A DNA stretch of 53,857 bases from Flavobacteriaceae bacterium. GTDB lineage: Bacteria; Bacteroidota; Bacteroidia; Flavobacteriales; Flavobacteriaceae. Each line of letters opens with the position of its first letter. The stretch's first letter is position 1. The position numbers and the translations under genes are program-made. Below the pieces are notes generated by a model. That model made no database searches. It was not told the origin of the DNA and saw only the letters and a program-made list of their open reading frames with translations. Of the stretch, positions 14,780 through 24,215 are shown one piece after another. Where the stretch lies: positions 1 to 53,857 of the forward strand of contig CANFZM010000018.1 of NCBI GenBank assembly GCA_947451525.1, read 5' to 3'.

Positions 14780-15253
14780 TTGAATTCAATAATAGGAACA
14801 TACGAGTGTAAGGTAGATGCCAAAGGAAGATTGCTGTTGCCAGCGCCTTTTAAAAAGCAATTATCTGCTTCCCTTCAAGACGGATTTGTCTTGAAGCGCT
14901 CTGTTTTTCAACCTTGTTTGGAGTTATATCCTATGAAAGAATGGGAAGTGATGATGCAGAAGATTAGCAAGTTAAATCGATTTGTAAAAAAGAACAACGA
15001 TTTTATTCGTCGTTTTACAGCAGGGGTAAAAGTGGTAGATATTGATACTTTAGGTCGATTATTAGTTCCTAAAGATTTAACCAGTTTTGCTCAAATAAAT
15101 AAAGATGTGGTGCTGTCATCGGCAGTGAATATCATAGAAATCTGGGATAAAGATTTGTATGAAAAAGCAATTGATGATTCGGTAGTAGATTTTGCAGATT
15201 TAGCAGAGGAAGTAATGGGAAATGTAAATGACGATGACAATGGAATATCATAA
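14780..15253 (+). CDS. mraZ: Transcriptional regulator / cell division protein MraZ
   Basis: A 157-residue protein with two AbrB-like SpoVT repeats. The first (about 5-55) contains IIGTYECKVDAKGRLLLPAPFK, and the second (about 85-130) contains VVDIDTLGRLLVPKDL. It forms a ring-shaped oligomer that binds tandem boxes upstream of its own gene. The start is TTG, and the family sequence beginning MN-[ST]-IIGTYECK supports it. The last 26 bases overlap the longest rsmH frame. It is the first gene of the dcw cluster, and the boxes at 14690-14740 point to autoregulation. Confidence 0.95.
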   Translation: MNSIIGTYECKVDAKGRLLLPAPFKKQLSASLQDGFVLKRSVFQPCLELYPMKEWEVMMQKISKLNRFVKKNNDFIRRFTAGVKVVDIDTLGRLLVPKDLTSFAQINKDVVLSSAVNIIEIWDKDLYEKAIDDSVVDFADLAEEVMGNVNDDDNGIS

Positions 15254-16136
15254 TCCTGTTTTGTTGCAAGAAACCGTAAATGGTTTAAATATAGATCCAA
15301 ATGGCATTTATGTAGATGTCACTTTTGGGGGTGGAGGACATTCGAAAGAAATTTTGAGTCGTCTTGGGCCAAACGGAAAATTATTTGGTTTTGATCAAGA
15401 TGAAGATGCTTGGGCAAATGCTTTGCCAGACGAACGATTTACATTAATTCAGGAGAATTTTAGATACATCAAACGTTTTTTGAGATTTCACGGAGTTAAA
15501 CAAGTAGACGGAATTCTTGCCGATTTAGGCGTTTCTTCCCATCAATTTGATGTTCCCGAAAGAGGTTTTTCTACCCGTTTTGATGCCGATCTCGATATGC
15601 GAATGAGCAAAAGAAACGAATTGGATGCAAGCAAGGTGATTAACGAATACGATGAAGCCAATTTGAAACGTGTCTTTTTAGACTATGGCGAATTAAAAGC
15701 GGCTCCTGCATTTGCAAAGACCATTATTGAGGCAAGAGAAATAAAACCTATCCATACTACTGATGAATTGAAATTGGTTTTAGGTCGTTTTTTGCCAGAT
15801 CAATTTAAAAATAAAGTGCTTGCACAAATTTACCAAGCAGTTCGAATTGAAGTAAATCAAGAAATGGAAGTTCTAAAAGAATTCTTAGATCAATCTCTTG
15901 AAGTACTAAAACCAAGAGGACGATTGAGTGTTATCTCTTATCATTCCTTAGAGGATCGATTGGTGAAACGATTTATGAAGAACGGTTTATTTGAAGGAGA
16001 ACCTGAACGCGATTTCTTCGGAAATTTCTCGGTTCCGTTTAAAAGCATTGGAAAACTAATAGTTCCAAACGATGCTGAAATAAAACTTAATAATAGAGCA
16101 CGAAGTGCTAAATTACGAATAGCAGAAAAGAAATAG
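15228..16136 (+). CDS. rsmH: 16S rRNA (cytosine1402-N4)-methyltransferase RsmH
   Basis: A 302-residue S-adenosylmethionine-dependent methyltransferase that modifies C1402 in the ribosomal P site. Motifs seen: EYHNPVLLQE at the start, YVDVTFGGGGHSKEIL (cofactor binding), ADLGVSSHQFDVPERGFS, and the C-terminal RGRLSVISYHSLEDRLVK. Three in-frame ATGs at 15228, 15234 and 15240 all overlap mraZ. The family usually begins within a few residues of MEYHNPV, so 15234 or 15240 may be the real start. Second gene of the dcw cluster. Confidence 0.96.
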   Translation: MTMTMEYHNPVLLQETVNGLNIDPNGIYVDVTFGGGGHSKEILSRLGPNGKLFGFDQDEDAWANALPDERFTLIQENFRYIKRFLRFHGVKQVDGILADLGVSSHQFDVPERGFSTRFDADLDMRMSKRNELDASKVINEYDEANLKRVFLDYGELKAAPAFAKTIIEAREIKPIHTTDELKLVLGRFLPDQFKNKVLAQIYQAVRIEVNQEMEVLKEFLDQSLEVLKPRGRLSVISYHSLEDRLVKRFMKNGLFEGEPERDFFGNFSVPFKSIGKLIVPNDAEIKLNNRARSAKLRIAEKK

Positions 16137-16149
16137 TATGCAGTGATTA

Positions 16150-16222
16150 GTGCTCAGTATTCAGTTTTTTCTTACTGAGCACTGAACACTGAGCACTGAA
16201 CACTGAACACTGAGCACTGAAC
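16150..16222 (+). repeat. ftsL leader: antisense copy plus seven tandem 7-base units (ACTGARC)
   Basis: Units ACTGAGC or ACTGAAC start at 16174, 16181, 16188, 16195, 16202, 16209 and 16216. An antisense stretch at 16150-16165 (GTGCTCAGTATTCAGT) is complementary to ACTGAAyACTGAGCAC-type units and separated by a T-rich loop, so the leader can fold into a hairpin with alternative registers. The array ends 9 bases before the ftsL ATG. Confidence 0.85.
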
Positions 16223-16231
16223 ACTTATAAA

Positions 16232-16579
16232 ATGAAAGGCGGAATAATCAACATATTAAAAGCAAGATTTCTAGTAAATGAAGACGCTACTAAAACATGG
16301 CGGTTTCTTCTTTTTATTGTTGTTCTGGCGATAATAATGATTGCTAATTCGCATCGATTTGATCAAAAAATATTTCAAATTGCCGATTTGACTAATGAGG
16401 TAAAAGAATTGCGTTCCGAGTTTGTAGATAGACGTTCGGAGTTAATGAAATTACGAATGGAATCAACCGTTTCCGAAAAAATGAAGGAAAGAGGAGTGCT
16501 TTCATCACAAGTGCCTCCGCAAAAAATAAAAGTAAAAAAAACCGAGGAAAAAAGTTTCTTTAAAAGAATATGGCAGTAG
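16232..16579 (+). CDS. ftsL: FtsL-like cell division protein
   Basis: A 115-residue bitopic membrane protein. A short cytoplasmic N-terminus is followed by one membrane span (about 24-42, FLLFIVVLAIIMIANS), then a heptad-like coiled coil (about 48-90, including DLTNEVKELRSEFVDRR), and a Lys-rich tail. This is the layout of FtsL, which links the divisome to FtsW/FtsI. FtsL proteins are poorly conserved, so the call rests on size, topology and position between rsmH and ftsI. It overlaps ftsI by 10 bases. Confidence 0.85.
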   Translation: MKGGIINILKARFLVNEDATKTWRFLLFIVVLAIIMIANSHRFDQKIFQIADLTNEVKELRSEFVDRRSELMKLRMESTVSEKMKERGVLSSQVPPQKIKVKKTEEKSFFKRIWQ

Positions 16580-18576
16580 AAGATAAATACATCTCTTACC
16601 GAATTTATTTGGTTGCATCCGTTGTCTTTTTGATGGCGATTGCAATTACTATTAAATTAACTAATATCCAATGGGTACATGGCAATCATTACAGAAAATT
16701 GGCCAAAGAAAGAACGGTTAAAACCTTTGTAATTCAAGCCAATAAAGGAAATATTTATTCGTCGGATGGTAGTCTTTTAGCAACTTCTATTCCTAATTAT
16801 ACCATCCGTTTTGATGCGGTGGTTCCTAAAGAAGAGGATTTTGAAAAAAATGTAAAACCACTTTCAGATGATTTATCCAAATTATTAGGGAAGCCAAGTT
16901 CGTATTTTCAGGCATTATTGCGCAAAGCCAGAAACCATAAAAATCGTTACACTTTAATTGCAGAAAAATTAAGTTATACCGAATATGCCAAAATAAAAAC
17001 CTTTCCTTTATTTGAAAAAGGTGCAAATAAAGGCGGTATCATAATTGAACAAAAAACGGTTCGGGTACACCCAATTGGTCAAATTGCCGAAAGAACTGTT
17101 GGTTATGATAAAATTAATGAAGAAGGAATTCGTAAGCAAGTTGGAATTGAGGGTGCTTTCGGAAAATATTTGAATGGAAAGGACGGCAAAATTTTGAAAC
17201 AAAAAATTGCCAAAGGACAATGGAAACCAATTAGGGATGTTAACGAAGTGGATCCCCAAGATGGCTATGATGTGATTTCTAGTATTGATGTTTTTATTCA
17301 AGATATTGCTCACCATGCGTTACTAAAACAATTGCAAGAATATAAAGCAGAACACGGTTGTGTGGTAGTAATGGAAACCAAAACAGGTCAAATTAAAGCC
17401 ATTTCCAATTTAGGAAAAGACCCAATAAGTGGCAATTATTATGAAACTGAAAATTATGCAATAAAAGAAGCGCACGAACCGGGTTCTACTTTCAAATTGG
17501 TGGATTTGATAGCATTATTAGATGATAAAAAAGTAGATACCAGTAAAGTTTATGATAGTAAAGGAGGAGTAATTATTATCAGAGGAGATAAAGTTCGCGA
17601 TTCGCATGAAGGAGGTTACGGAAAAATATCTTTAGCAAAAGGGTTCGAAGTTTCTTCCAATACCGTTATGGTTCAGGCGGTTTACGAAAATTACAGAAAC
17701 AATCCAAAACAATTTGTAGACCGAATTGACCGCATGGGATTGAATAAGCCTTTAAGACTTCCAATTCAAGGAGAAGGAAAGCCTAAAATTCCGCAGCCAA
17801 CAGATAAAACTTGGAGTGCTACCTCATTGCCTTGGATGGCTTTTGGATATGGAGTTGCAGTTACGCCTTTGCAAACTTTGACCTTGTACAATGCTATTGC
17901 AAATAATGGTGAAATGGTGAAACCACAATTTGTTTCCGAAATTAAAGAATGGAATAAAACGATAAAAAAATACGACAAGGAAGTTATCAATCCGAAGATA
18001 TGTTCGGATGAAACTATTAAAAAAGTAAAAGCCGTAATGCAAAATGTTGTAAAACGAGGTACTGCTAAAGGCTTATATTCTAAAGATTTTTCAATGGCAG
18101 GGAAAACAGGTACTGCCGCTGCTGGTTATGGAAAAAATGGTGGAAGTGATAAATATTACATCTCCTCTTTTGTAGGTTATTTTCCAGCCGAAAATCCTAA
18201 ATATTCTTGCATTGTAGTGGTTCATAAACCAGATGCTTCTAAAAATAATTACTACGGTGCCGATGTTGCAGGGCCTGTATTTAAAAGAATTGCACAAAAA
18301 ATATTTACAGACGCTCCTTCCACTAATGAAATTAAAAACATAGATCAGAAGATTGCAATCCAAGAAAATAATTACAAAGAACACGACCCTAAAGCGCGAG
18401 AGGTTAAAAATACCATTCCAAATTTAAAAGGAATGTCGGGCATGGATGCCGTTGCAATTTTAGGAAATCTAGGAATTAAAGTGAAAGTTAAAGGGATCGG
18501 AAAAGTAAAAAATCAATCCATTCCCGCAGGAGGAGTAATAAACAAAAACACCACCATAGTATTAGAATTATCGTAG
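16570..18576 (+). CDS. ftsI: Penicillin-binding protein 3 / FtsI, septal transpeptidase
   Basis: A 668-residue class B PBP that crosslinks septal peptidoglycan. It has one N-terminal membrane span (about 12-32), a dimerisation/pedestal domain (about 55-215), then the transpeptidase domain. The catalytic SxxK is S306-TFK309 (in HEPGSTFKL), the second motif is SSN in VSSNTVM, and KTG is at 512-514. The C-terminus carries a PASTA domain (about 612-668, IPNLKGMSGMDAVAIL), common in Bacteroidota FtsI. It overlaps ftsL by 10 bases. Confidence 0.96.
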   Translation: MAVEDKYISYRIYLVASVVFLMAIAITIKLTNIQWVHGNHYRKLAKERTVKTFVIQANKGNIYSSDGSLLATSIPNYTIRFDAVVPKEEDFEKNVKPLSDDLSKLLGKPSSYFQALLRKARNHKNRYTLIAEKLSYTEYAKIKTFPLFEKGANKGGIIIEQKTVRVHPIGQIAERTVGYDKINEEGIRKQVGIEGAFGKYLNGKDGKILKQKIAKGQWKPIRDVNEVDPQDGYDVISSIDVFIQDIAHHALLKQLQEYKAEHGCVVVMETKTGQIKAISNLGKDPISGNYYETENYAIKEAHEPGSTFKLVDLIALLDDKKVDTSKVYDSKGGVIIIRGDKVRDSHEGGYGKISLAKGFEVSSNTVMVQAVYENYRNNPKQFVDRIDRMGLNKPLRLPIQGEGKPKIPQPTDKTWSATSLPWMAFGYGVAVTPLQTLTLYNAIANNGEMVKPQFVSEIKEWNKTIKKYDKEVINPKICSDETIKKVKAVMQNVVKRGTAKGLYSKDFSMAGKTGTAAAGYGKNGGSDKYYISSFVGYFPAENPKYSCIVVVHKPDASKNNYYGADVAGPVFKRIAQKIFTDAPSTNEIKNIDQKIAIQENNYKEHDPKAREVKNTIPNLKGMSGMDAVAILGNLGIKVKVKGIGKVKNQSIPAGGVINKNTTIVLELS

Positions 18577-18615
18577 CATTTTATCTGTAATAGGAAAGAA
18601 GCAAAAAGTAAAAAA

Positions 18616-20082
18616 ATGAATCTATTGTTAAAAGACATATTATACAAAGTTGGTATCGAAGCGGTAAAAGGTTCGACAGATATTTCTGTGAACAAAATCG
18701 AATTCGATTCTAGAAAAGTACAAGACAACGATATTTTTGTAGCAATAAGAGGTACGGTTTCTAACGGACATGATTTCATTGAAAAAGCAATAAGTCTAGG
18801 TGCGGTTGTGGTTGTGTGCGATACTTTTCCAGAGAATATTTCATTAGGAATTACCTACATTCAAGTGAAAGATACCAATTCTGCTTTAGCTTTTATGGCG
18901 TCTAATTATTTCGATAATCCTTCTGCTAAACTTCGTTTGGTTGGAGTTACAGGAACAAATGGAAAAACTACAATTGCTTCATTATTGTACCAATTATATA
19001 AAAAAGCAGGTTACAAAGTAGGCTTACTTTCTACCGTTAAAATAATGGTGGATACGTTAGAATATCCTGCAACCCATACCACCCCCGATTCATTGACTAT
19101 CAATTATTATTTAAATGAAATGATTGAAGTGGGTTGCGAATATTGTTTTATGGAAGTAAGTTCCCATGGAATACACCAAAAGCGTACCGAAGGATTGCAT
19201 TTTGAAGGTGGCGTTTTCACAAATTTATCGCACGATCATTTAGATTACCACCCAACATTTGCAGAATATAGAGACGTTAAAAAATCCTTTTTTGATCATT
19301 TGCCAAAAACTGCTTTTGCATTAACCAATGTAGATGATAAAAATGGTTCCGTGATGTTGCAAAATACGGATGCCAGAAAATTAACCTATGCTTTAAAATC
19401 GTATGCCGATTACAAAGCACAGATTTTAGAAAATCAATTGTCTGGATTGCTATTGAAGATCAATGATAATGAAGTTTGGGTAAAATTAATAGGAACTTTC
19501 AATGCTTATAATTTACTAGCAATCTACGGAACTGCTGTTGAATTAGGAATGGACAGTTTGGAAGCATTGCGATTATTATCCGAATTAGAAAGTGTTTCGG
19601 GACGTTTTCAATTCATCGTTTCCAAAGATAAAATCACTGCAATTGTTGATTATGCACATACACCAGATGCTTTAGAAAACGTATTGAAAACCATCAATGA
19701 CATTCGCACGAATAACGAACAATTAATTGCCGTTGTAGGTTGTGGTGGAGATAGAGATAAAATCAAAAGACCTATTATGGCGAACATTGCTTCGCAAATG
19801 AGTGATAAAGTGATTTTCACTTCGGATAATCCTAGAACCGAAAATCCGGCAACGATTATTACTGAAATGGAAGCAGGGGTAGAACCTCAAAATTATAAAA
19901 AAACGCTTTCTATTGAAGATAGAAAACAAGCAATAAAAACCGCCTGTCAATTGGCAAATGCAAATGACATTATTCTAATTGCAGGAAAAGGGCATGAAAC
20001 CTATCAGGAAGTAAATGGCGTCAAACACCATTTTGATGATATGGAAACCGTAAAAGAAATATTAGCACAATTAAACAAATAG
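18616..20082 (+). CDS. murE: UDP-MurNAc-L-Ala-D-Glu:meso-diaminopimelate ligase MurE
   Basis: A 488-residue cytoplasmic Mur ligase adding the third residue of the stem peptide. The ATP loop GTNGKT is at 113-118. The amino-acid specificity motif DNPR is at 404-407, which is the meso-diaminopimelate type rather than the lysine type. EVSSHG and YAHTPDALE are further family segments. The C-terminal HFDDMETV is also typical. It follows ftsI after 39 bases without a visible terminator. Confidence 0.97.
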   Translation: MNLLLKDILYKVGIEAVKGSTDISVNKIEFDSRKVQDNDIFVAIRGTVSNGHDFIEKAISLGAVVVVCDTFPENISLGITYIQVKDTNSALAFMASNYFDNPSAKLRLVGVTGTNGKTTIASLLYQLYKKAGYKVGLLSTVKIMVDTLEYPATHTTPDSLTINYYLNEMIEVGCEYCFMEVSSHGIHQKRTEGLHFEGGVFTNLSHDHLDYHPTFAEYRDVKKSFFDHLPKTAFALTNVDDKNGSVMLQNTDARKLTYALKSYADYKAQILENQLSGLLLKINDNEVWVKLIGTFNAYNLLAIYGTAVELGMDSLEALRLLSELESVSGRFQFIVSKDKITAIVDYAHTPDALENVLKTINDIRTNNEQLIAVVGCGGDRDKIKRPIMANIASQMSDKVIFTSDNPRTENPATIITEMEAGVEPQNYKKTLSIEDRKQAIKTACQLANANDIILIAGKGHETYQEVNGVKHHFDDMETVKEILAQLNK

Positions 20083-20141
20083 TAAAAAAACGAATAAATA
20101 ATATCCCAATTAGTTGAAAATAAAACTTAAGGTAACTCAAG

Positions 20142-20172
20142 TTTGGAATTTGGAATTTTTCAATTGGAATTT
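20142..20172 (+). repeat. mraY leader: TTTGGAA words
   Basis: TTTGGAA occurs at 20142 and 20149, and TTGGAATTT again at 20164, ending about 14 bases before the mraY ATG. The same word recurs around mreC and rpoD. Confidence 0.7.
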
Positions 20173-20185
20173 AAAAAATTAAAAT

Positions 20186-21412
20186 ATGCTATACTACTTA
20201 TTTGAATATTTAGACAAAACTTTAGACGTTCCAGGAACTGGAGTGTTTCAATACATTACGTTTCGGTCGGCGCTAGCATTAATGTTATCGTTATTGATCT
20301 CTACAGTTTATGGAAAAAAAATCATTACGATTTTAAAAAACAAACAAGTAGGAGAAACCGTTCGCGAACTTGGTTTAACTGGTCAAAACCAAAAAGCAGG
20401 AACGCCAACTATGGGGGGATTGATTATTATTATTGCTACCCTAATTCCGGTTTTGTTGTTAACGAAATTGAATAATATTTATATCATTTTGTTGATTATT
20501 ACCACCATTTGGATGGGAACTATAGGGTTTATTGATGATTATATTAAAATTTTCAAAAAAGATAAAGAAGGTTTAAAAGGTATCTTCAAAGTTATTGGTC
20601 AAGTAGGATTAGGACTTATTGTAGGCTCGGTATTGTATTTTCATCCTGGAGTAACAGTGCGTGAAAAATCTGGTAAACCAATTACGTTTAACCAAACAGA
20701 GAGTTCTATTAGTTCTCCTGCCAAAGAAATGAAATCTACCATTACAACCATTCCGTTCATGAAAAACAACGAATTGGATTATGCTAAAATATTGGAACCA
20801 TTTACAGACGATTATCAAAAATGGGCTTGGTTAATTTTCATTCCTATTGTTATTTTTATCATCACAGCGGTATCCAATGGCGCAAATCTTACCGATGGCA
20901 TCGATGGCTTAGCAGCAGGAACTTCGGCAATATCGGTGCTCGCTTTGGGGATATTTACCTTTATTTCTGGAAATATTATTTTGTCGGGTTACCTCAATGT
21001 GATGTACATTCCCAATTCGGGAGAAATGACTGTTTTTGTATCGGCATTTGCAGGAGCATTAGTTGGGTTTCTTTGGTATAATTCGTATCCAGCGTCGGTT
21101 TTTATGGGAGATACCGGTAGTTTAACTATTGGCGGAATCATTGCAGTATTAGCAATTTCTGTAAGAAAAGAAATGCTGTTACCTATTTTATGTGCGATTT
21201 TCTTTGCAGAAAGTGCTTCAGTAATTCTTCAGGTATTCTATTTTAAATATACTAAAAAACGATTTGGCGAAGGAAGACGAATATTCCTAATGGCGCCTTT
21301 ACACCACCATTATCAGAAAAAAGGGTACCACGAAAGTAAAATTGTAACCCGTTTTTGGATTGTAACTATTTTACTAGCAATTGTTGCTATTGTAACTTTA
21401 AAATTGAGATAA
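20186..21412 (+). CDS. mraY: Phospho-MurNAc-pentapeptide-transferase MraY
   Basis: A 408-residue polytopic membrane enzyme that moves phospho-MurNAc-pentapeptide onto undecaprenyl phosphate to make lipid I. About ten membrane spans are visible. Conserved pieces: KAGTPTMGG, the Mg-binding [29 protein letters not shown] and the [10 protein letters not shown] signature. A hydrophilic loop at about residues 155-200 makes it longer than the enterobacterial form, as usual in Bacteroidota. Its stop overlaps the murD start by one base. Confidence 0.97.
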   Translation: MLYYLFEYLDKTLDVPGTGVFQYITFRSALALMLSLLISTVYGKKIITILKNKQVGETVRELGLTGQNQKAGTPTMGGLIIIIATLIPVLLLTKLNNIYIILLIITTIWMGTIGFIDDYIKIFKKDKEGLKGIFKVIGQVGLGLIVGSVLYFHPGVTVREKSGKPITFNQTESSISSPAKEMKSTITTIPFMKNNELDYAKILEPFTDDYQKWAWLIFIPIVIFIITAVSNGANLTDGIDGLAAGTSAISVLALGIFTFISGNIILSGYLNVMYIPNSGEMTVFVSAFAGALVGFLWYNSYPASVFMGDTGSLTIGGIIAVLAISVRKEMLLPILCAIFFAESASVILQVFYFKYTKKRFGEGRRIFLMAPLHHHYQKKGYHESKIVTRFWIVTILLAIVAIVTLKLR

Positions 21413-22746
21413 TGCCAAGGTTAGTAATTCTGGGAGGAGGAGAAAGTGGCGTTGGTACAGCCATTTTAGGAAAGAAAAAAGGATACGATGTTTTTGTATC
21501 CGATTTCGGAAAAATAAAAGATAATTATAAAGAAGTTCTTACAAATTACGGCATTAAATGGGAAGACGAACAGCATACAGAAGCAATAATTCTGAATGCC
21601 GATGTAGTAATGAAAAGCCCGGGAATTCCAGATAAAGCACCAATCGTGAAAAAATTGGTAGAAAAAGGAATTCCAGTAATTTCCGAAATTGAATTTGCAG
21701 CACCATTTACAACTGCAACCACTATTGGAATTACAGGCAGCAATGGAAAAACTACCACCACCATGCTCACCTATCATTTGCTAAAAGAAGCAGGATTGAA
21801 TGTTGGGCTAGGAGGGAACATCGGAAAGAGTTTTGCATGGCAAGTTGCCGAAGCCGATTTTGATTATTATGTTTTAGAATTAAGTAGTTTTCAATTGGAC
21901 GGCATTATCAATTACAAGCCACACATTGCAATAATTACCAACATAAGCCCAGATCATTTAGACCGTTACGATTATAAATATGAAAATTATATAGAATCCA
22001 AATTTAGAATAACCAAAAACCAAACCAACGAAGATTACCTCATTTATGATGCAGATGACGAGGCAATCTATAACTGGTTTCAAAACAATAATATAAACGC
22101 CCAATTAGTCCCATTTTCAATCACCAAAAACCTTGAAAAAGGTGCATTTTTAAAAAACAATACTATGGAAATCAACATCAACGAAGAAGAGTTCTTAATG
22201 GAAACCACTCAGATCGCTTTGGAAGGAAAACATAATTTAAAAAATGCAATGGCAGCGACATCCGTTGCTAATATTTTGCGTATTAGAAAACAAACCATTC
22301 GCGAAAGTTTATCCAATTTTCAAGGTGTAGAACATAGATTGGAAAAAGTGCTTAAAATTCAAAATGTACAATACATTAACGATAGTAAAGCAACCAATGT
22401 AAACGCCACTTTCTTTGCTTTAGACAGCATGACTTCACCAACCGTTTGGATACTTGGTGGCGTTGATAAAGGAAACGATTATAGCGAATTGATGGCGTTA
22501 GTGCATGAAAAAGTAAAAGCAATTATTTGCCTTGGTGTAGATAATAAAAAAATAATTGATGCTTTTGGTAACGTAGTAGATATGATGGTAGAGGTTGATA
22601 ATATGCACGATGCAGTAAATACAGCCCGTCATATTGCCGAAAAAGGAGATGCTGTTTTGCTATCGCCAGCCTGCGCGAGTTTTGATTTGTTTGAAAACTA
22701 TGAAGACCGTGGTAATCAATTTAAAAGAGAAGTTAGAAATTTGTAG
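21412..22746 (+). CDS. murD: UDP-N-acetylmuramoylalanine:D-glutamate ligase MurD
   Basis: A 444-residue Mur ligase adding D-Glu. The start at 21412 ([15 protein letters not shown]) is chosen because it gives the N-terminal nucleotide-fold GGGESG at the usual distance and a TAATG overlap with mraY. A longer in-frame version from 21355 would only read mraY DNA. The ATP loop GSNGKT is at 109-114, and DHLDRYDYKYENY and NDSKATNVNATF are further family motifs. The C-terminal SPACASFDLFENYEDRG is diagnostic. Confidence 0.97.
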   Translation: MPRLVILGGGESGVGTAILGKKKGYDVFVSDFGKIKDNYKEVLTNYGIKWEDEQHTEAIILNADVVMKSPGIPDKAPIVKKLVEKGIPVISEIEFAAPFTTATTIGITGSNGKTTTTMLTYHLLKEAGLNVGLGGNIGKSFAWQVAEADFDYYVLELSSFQLDGIINYKPHIAIITNISPDHLDRYDYKYENYIESKFRITKNQTNEDYLIYDADDEAIYNWFQNNNINAQLVPFSITKNLEKGAFLKNNTMEININEEEFLMETTQIALEGKHNLKNAMAATSVANILRIRKQTIRESLSNFQGVEHRLEKVLKIQNVQYINDSKATNVNATFFALDSMTSPTVWILGGVDKGNDYSELMALVHEKVKAIICLGVDNKKIIDAFGNVVDMMVEVDNMHDAVNTARHIAEKGDAVLLSPACASFDLFENYEDRGNQFKREVRNL

Positions 22747-22756
22747 AATAGTTTAG

Positions 22757-22821
22757 AAGTTTATGAGTTTAGTTGATACTCTAAACTCATAAACTTATAA
22801 ACCCATAAACTCACAAACCCA
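22757..22821 (+). repeat. ftsW leader: 15-bp hairpin plus tandem 8-base units (AAACYYAY)
   Basis: A perfect inverted repeat pairs 22757-22771 with 22782-22796 (10-base loop). The right arm starts a tandem array of AAACTCAT (22783), AAACTTAT (22791), AAACCCAT (22799), AAACTCAC (22807) and AAACCCA (22815). The array ends 4 bases before the ftsW ATG at 22826. Confidence 0.88.
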
Positions 22822-22825
22822 AAAA

Positions 22826-24178
22826 ATGAAAGAATTAATAAACAGTTTAAAAGGAGATAAAGTCATCTGGGCATTTGTAGCCCTATTGGCACTATTTTCT
22901 TTTATGCCTGTTTTTAGTGCGAGTAGTAATTTGGCCTATATGCGCCATGGATCCGGAAATGCAATAACGTATTTGCTAAAACACGCGGTTCATATTTTTA
23001 TCGGATTTATAATTATTTATCAAATACACAAAATTCCCTACCATTATTTCAGAGGGATATCCATGTTTTTATTACCGGTTATTTGGGCACTTTTATTTTA
23101 TACTTTAGTTAAAGGAACTGTAATTGACGGAGCCAATGCGAGCCGTTGGATGGTAATCCCTTTTATTGGGATTTCCTTTCAAACCTCTACTCTTGCGGCA
23201 ATTGTATTATACGTTTACGTTGCTCGGTATTTGTCTAAAAAGAGAGAAATTCCAGTAAGTTTTCAGGCATCATTATTAGAATTATGGCTTCCAGTATTTA
23301 TTACGTTGGCATTTATTCTTCCAGCGAATTTTTCTACCGCAGCGTTGATTTTTGCAATGGTAATTATGCTGGCGTTTATTGGTAGATATCCAATAAAATA
23401 CATTGCTATTATAATTGGAACCGGAATTGCAGCATTTACTCTTTTTGTTTTGGTAGTTCTTGCATTTCCAGACGCCTTTAAAAATAGGGTAGATACTTGG
23501 AAAAACCGAATTGAAAATTTCACAAGCGATAAACCGGGTGAGGATGATTACCAAATAGAAAAAGCAAAAATTGCAATTGCAACTGGAGGAGTTTATGGAC
23601 TAGGCCCAGGGAAAAGCGTTCAGAAAAATTTCCTTCCGCAATCTTCTTCTGATTTTATTTTCGCAATTATTGTAGAAGAATATGGCCTATTAGGAGCCTT
23701 AACTATTCTAGGATTGTATTTGCTTTTGTTGTTCCGATTTGTAATTGCGGCACACAAAGCCAATTCCATGTTTGGAAAATTAGTCGTCGTTGGACTCGGA
23801 TTCCCAATAGTCTTTCAGGCAATAATTAATATGGCGGTTGCAGTAGAATTATTGCCAGTAACAGGACAAACATTACCGTTAATTAGTTCGGGAGGAAGTT
23901 CCATTTGGATGACTTGTATCGCTATCGGAATTATTCTTAGTGTAACCAAAAAAGACGAAGAAATCGCGGAAGAATTAGAAGAAAATCAATTGCGAAAGGA
24001 TGCACTACAAAAACTCATCGACAAACAATTGCAAGATGATGAAGATACAGTACTAGATGAAAACCAAGAGAAAGTAAATCAGATGAAATCCTCCATTAAA
24101 AATAAAATTATGGAAGAAGATCAAGACGATTATTCAATTACTGAAAATCCGATGAAAGCAGTTTTAGGTAAAAAATAA
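22826..24178 (+). CDS. ftsW: Septal peptidoglycan polymerase FtsW
   Basis: A 450-residue SEDS-family glycosyltransferase working with FtsI. About ten membrane spans are seen. SEDS signatures: NASRWMVIPFIGISFQ in the N-terminal half, GLGPGKSVQKNFLPQSSSDFIF in the large loop, and LPLISSGGSSIW near the end. The cytoplasmic C-terminal tail (about 380-450) is long, charged and Asp/Glu-rich, a possible interaction or regulatory tail. It lies between murD and murG, the common dcw order. Confidence 0.96.
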   Translation: MKELINSLKGDKVIWAFVALLALFSFMPVFSASSNLAYMRHGSGNAITYLLKHAVHIFIGFIIIYQIHKIPYHYFRGISMFLLPVIWALLFYTLVKGTVIDGANASRWMVIPFIGISFQTSTLAAIVLYVYVARYLSKKREIPVSFQASLLELWLPVFITLAFILPANFSTAALIFAMVIMLAFIGRYPIKYIAIIIGTGIAAFTLFVLVVLAFPDAFKNRVDTWKNRIENFTSDKPGEDDYQIEKAKIAIATGGVYGLGPGKSVQKNFLPQSSSDFIFAIIVEEYGLLGALTILGLYLLLLFRFVIAAHKANSMFGKLVVVGLGFPIVFQAIINMAVAVELLPVTGQTLPLISSGGSSIWMTCIAIGIILSVTKKDEEIAEELEENQLRKDALQKLIDKQLQDDEDTVLDENQEKVNQMKSSIKNKIMEEDQDDYSITENPMKAVLGKK

Positions 24179-24179
24179 A

Positions 24180-24203
24180 CTTTGTGACTTAGCGCCTTAG
24201 TGG
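24180..24203 (+). repeat. murG leader: three 8-base units (CTTWGYGN)
   Basis: CTTTGTGA (24180), CTTAGCGC (24188) and CTTAGTGG (24196) run head to tail, starting one base after the ftsW stop and ending 12 bases before the murG ATG. Confidence 0.7.
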
Positions 24204-24215
24204 CAGAAAATAAAG

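Noticed and set aside
16150..16222. CRISPR-like array before ftsL
   Set aside because: Units are 7 bases with no spacers and there are no cas genes. It is a simple tandem repeat.
15091..24000. Several 60-100 residue minus-strand frames within the dcw cluster
   Set aside because: They lie opposite strongly conserved genes and have no family resemblance. They are shadows of the coding strand.
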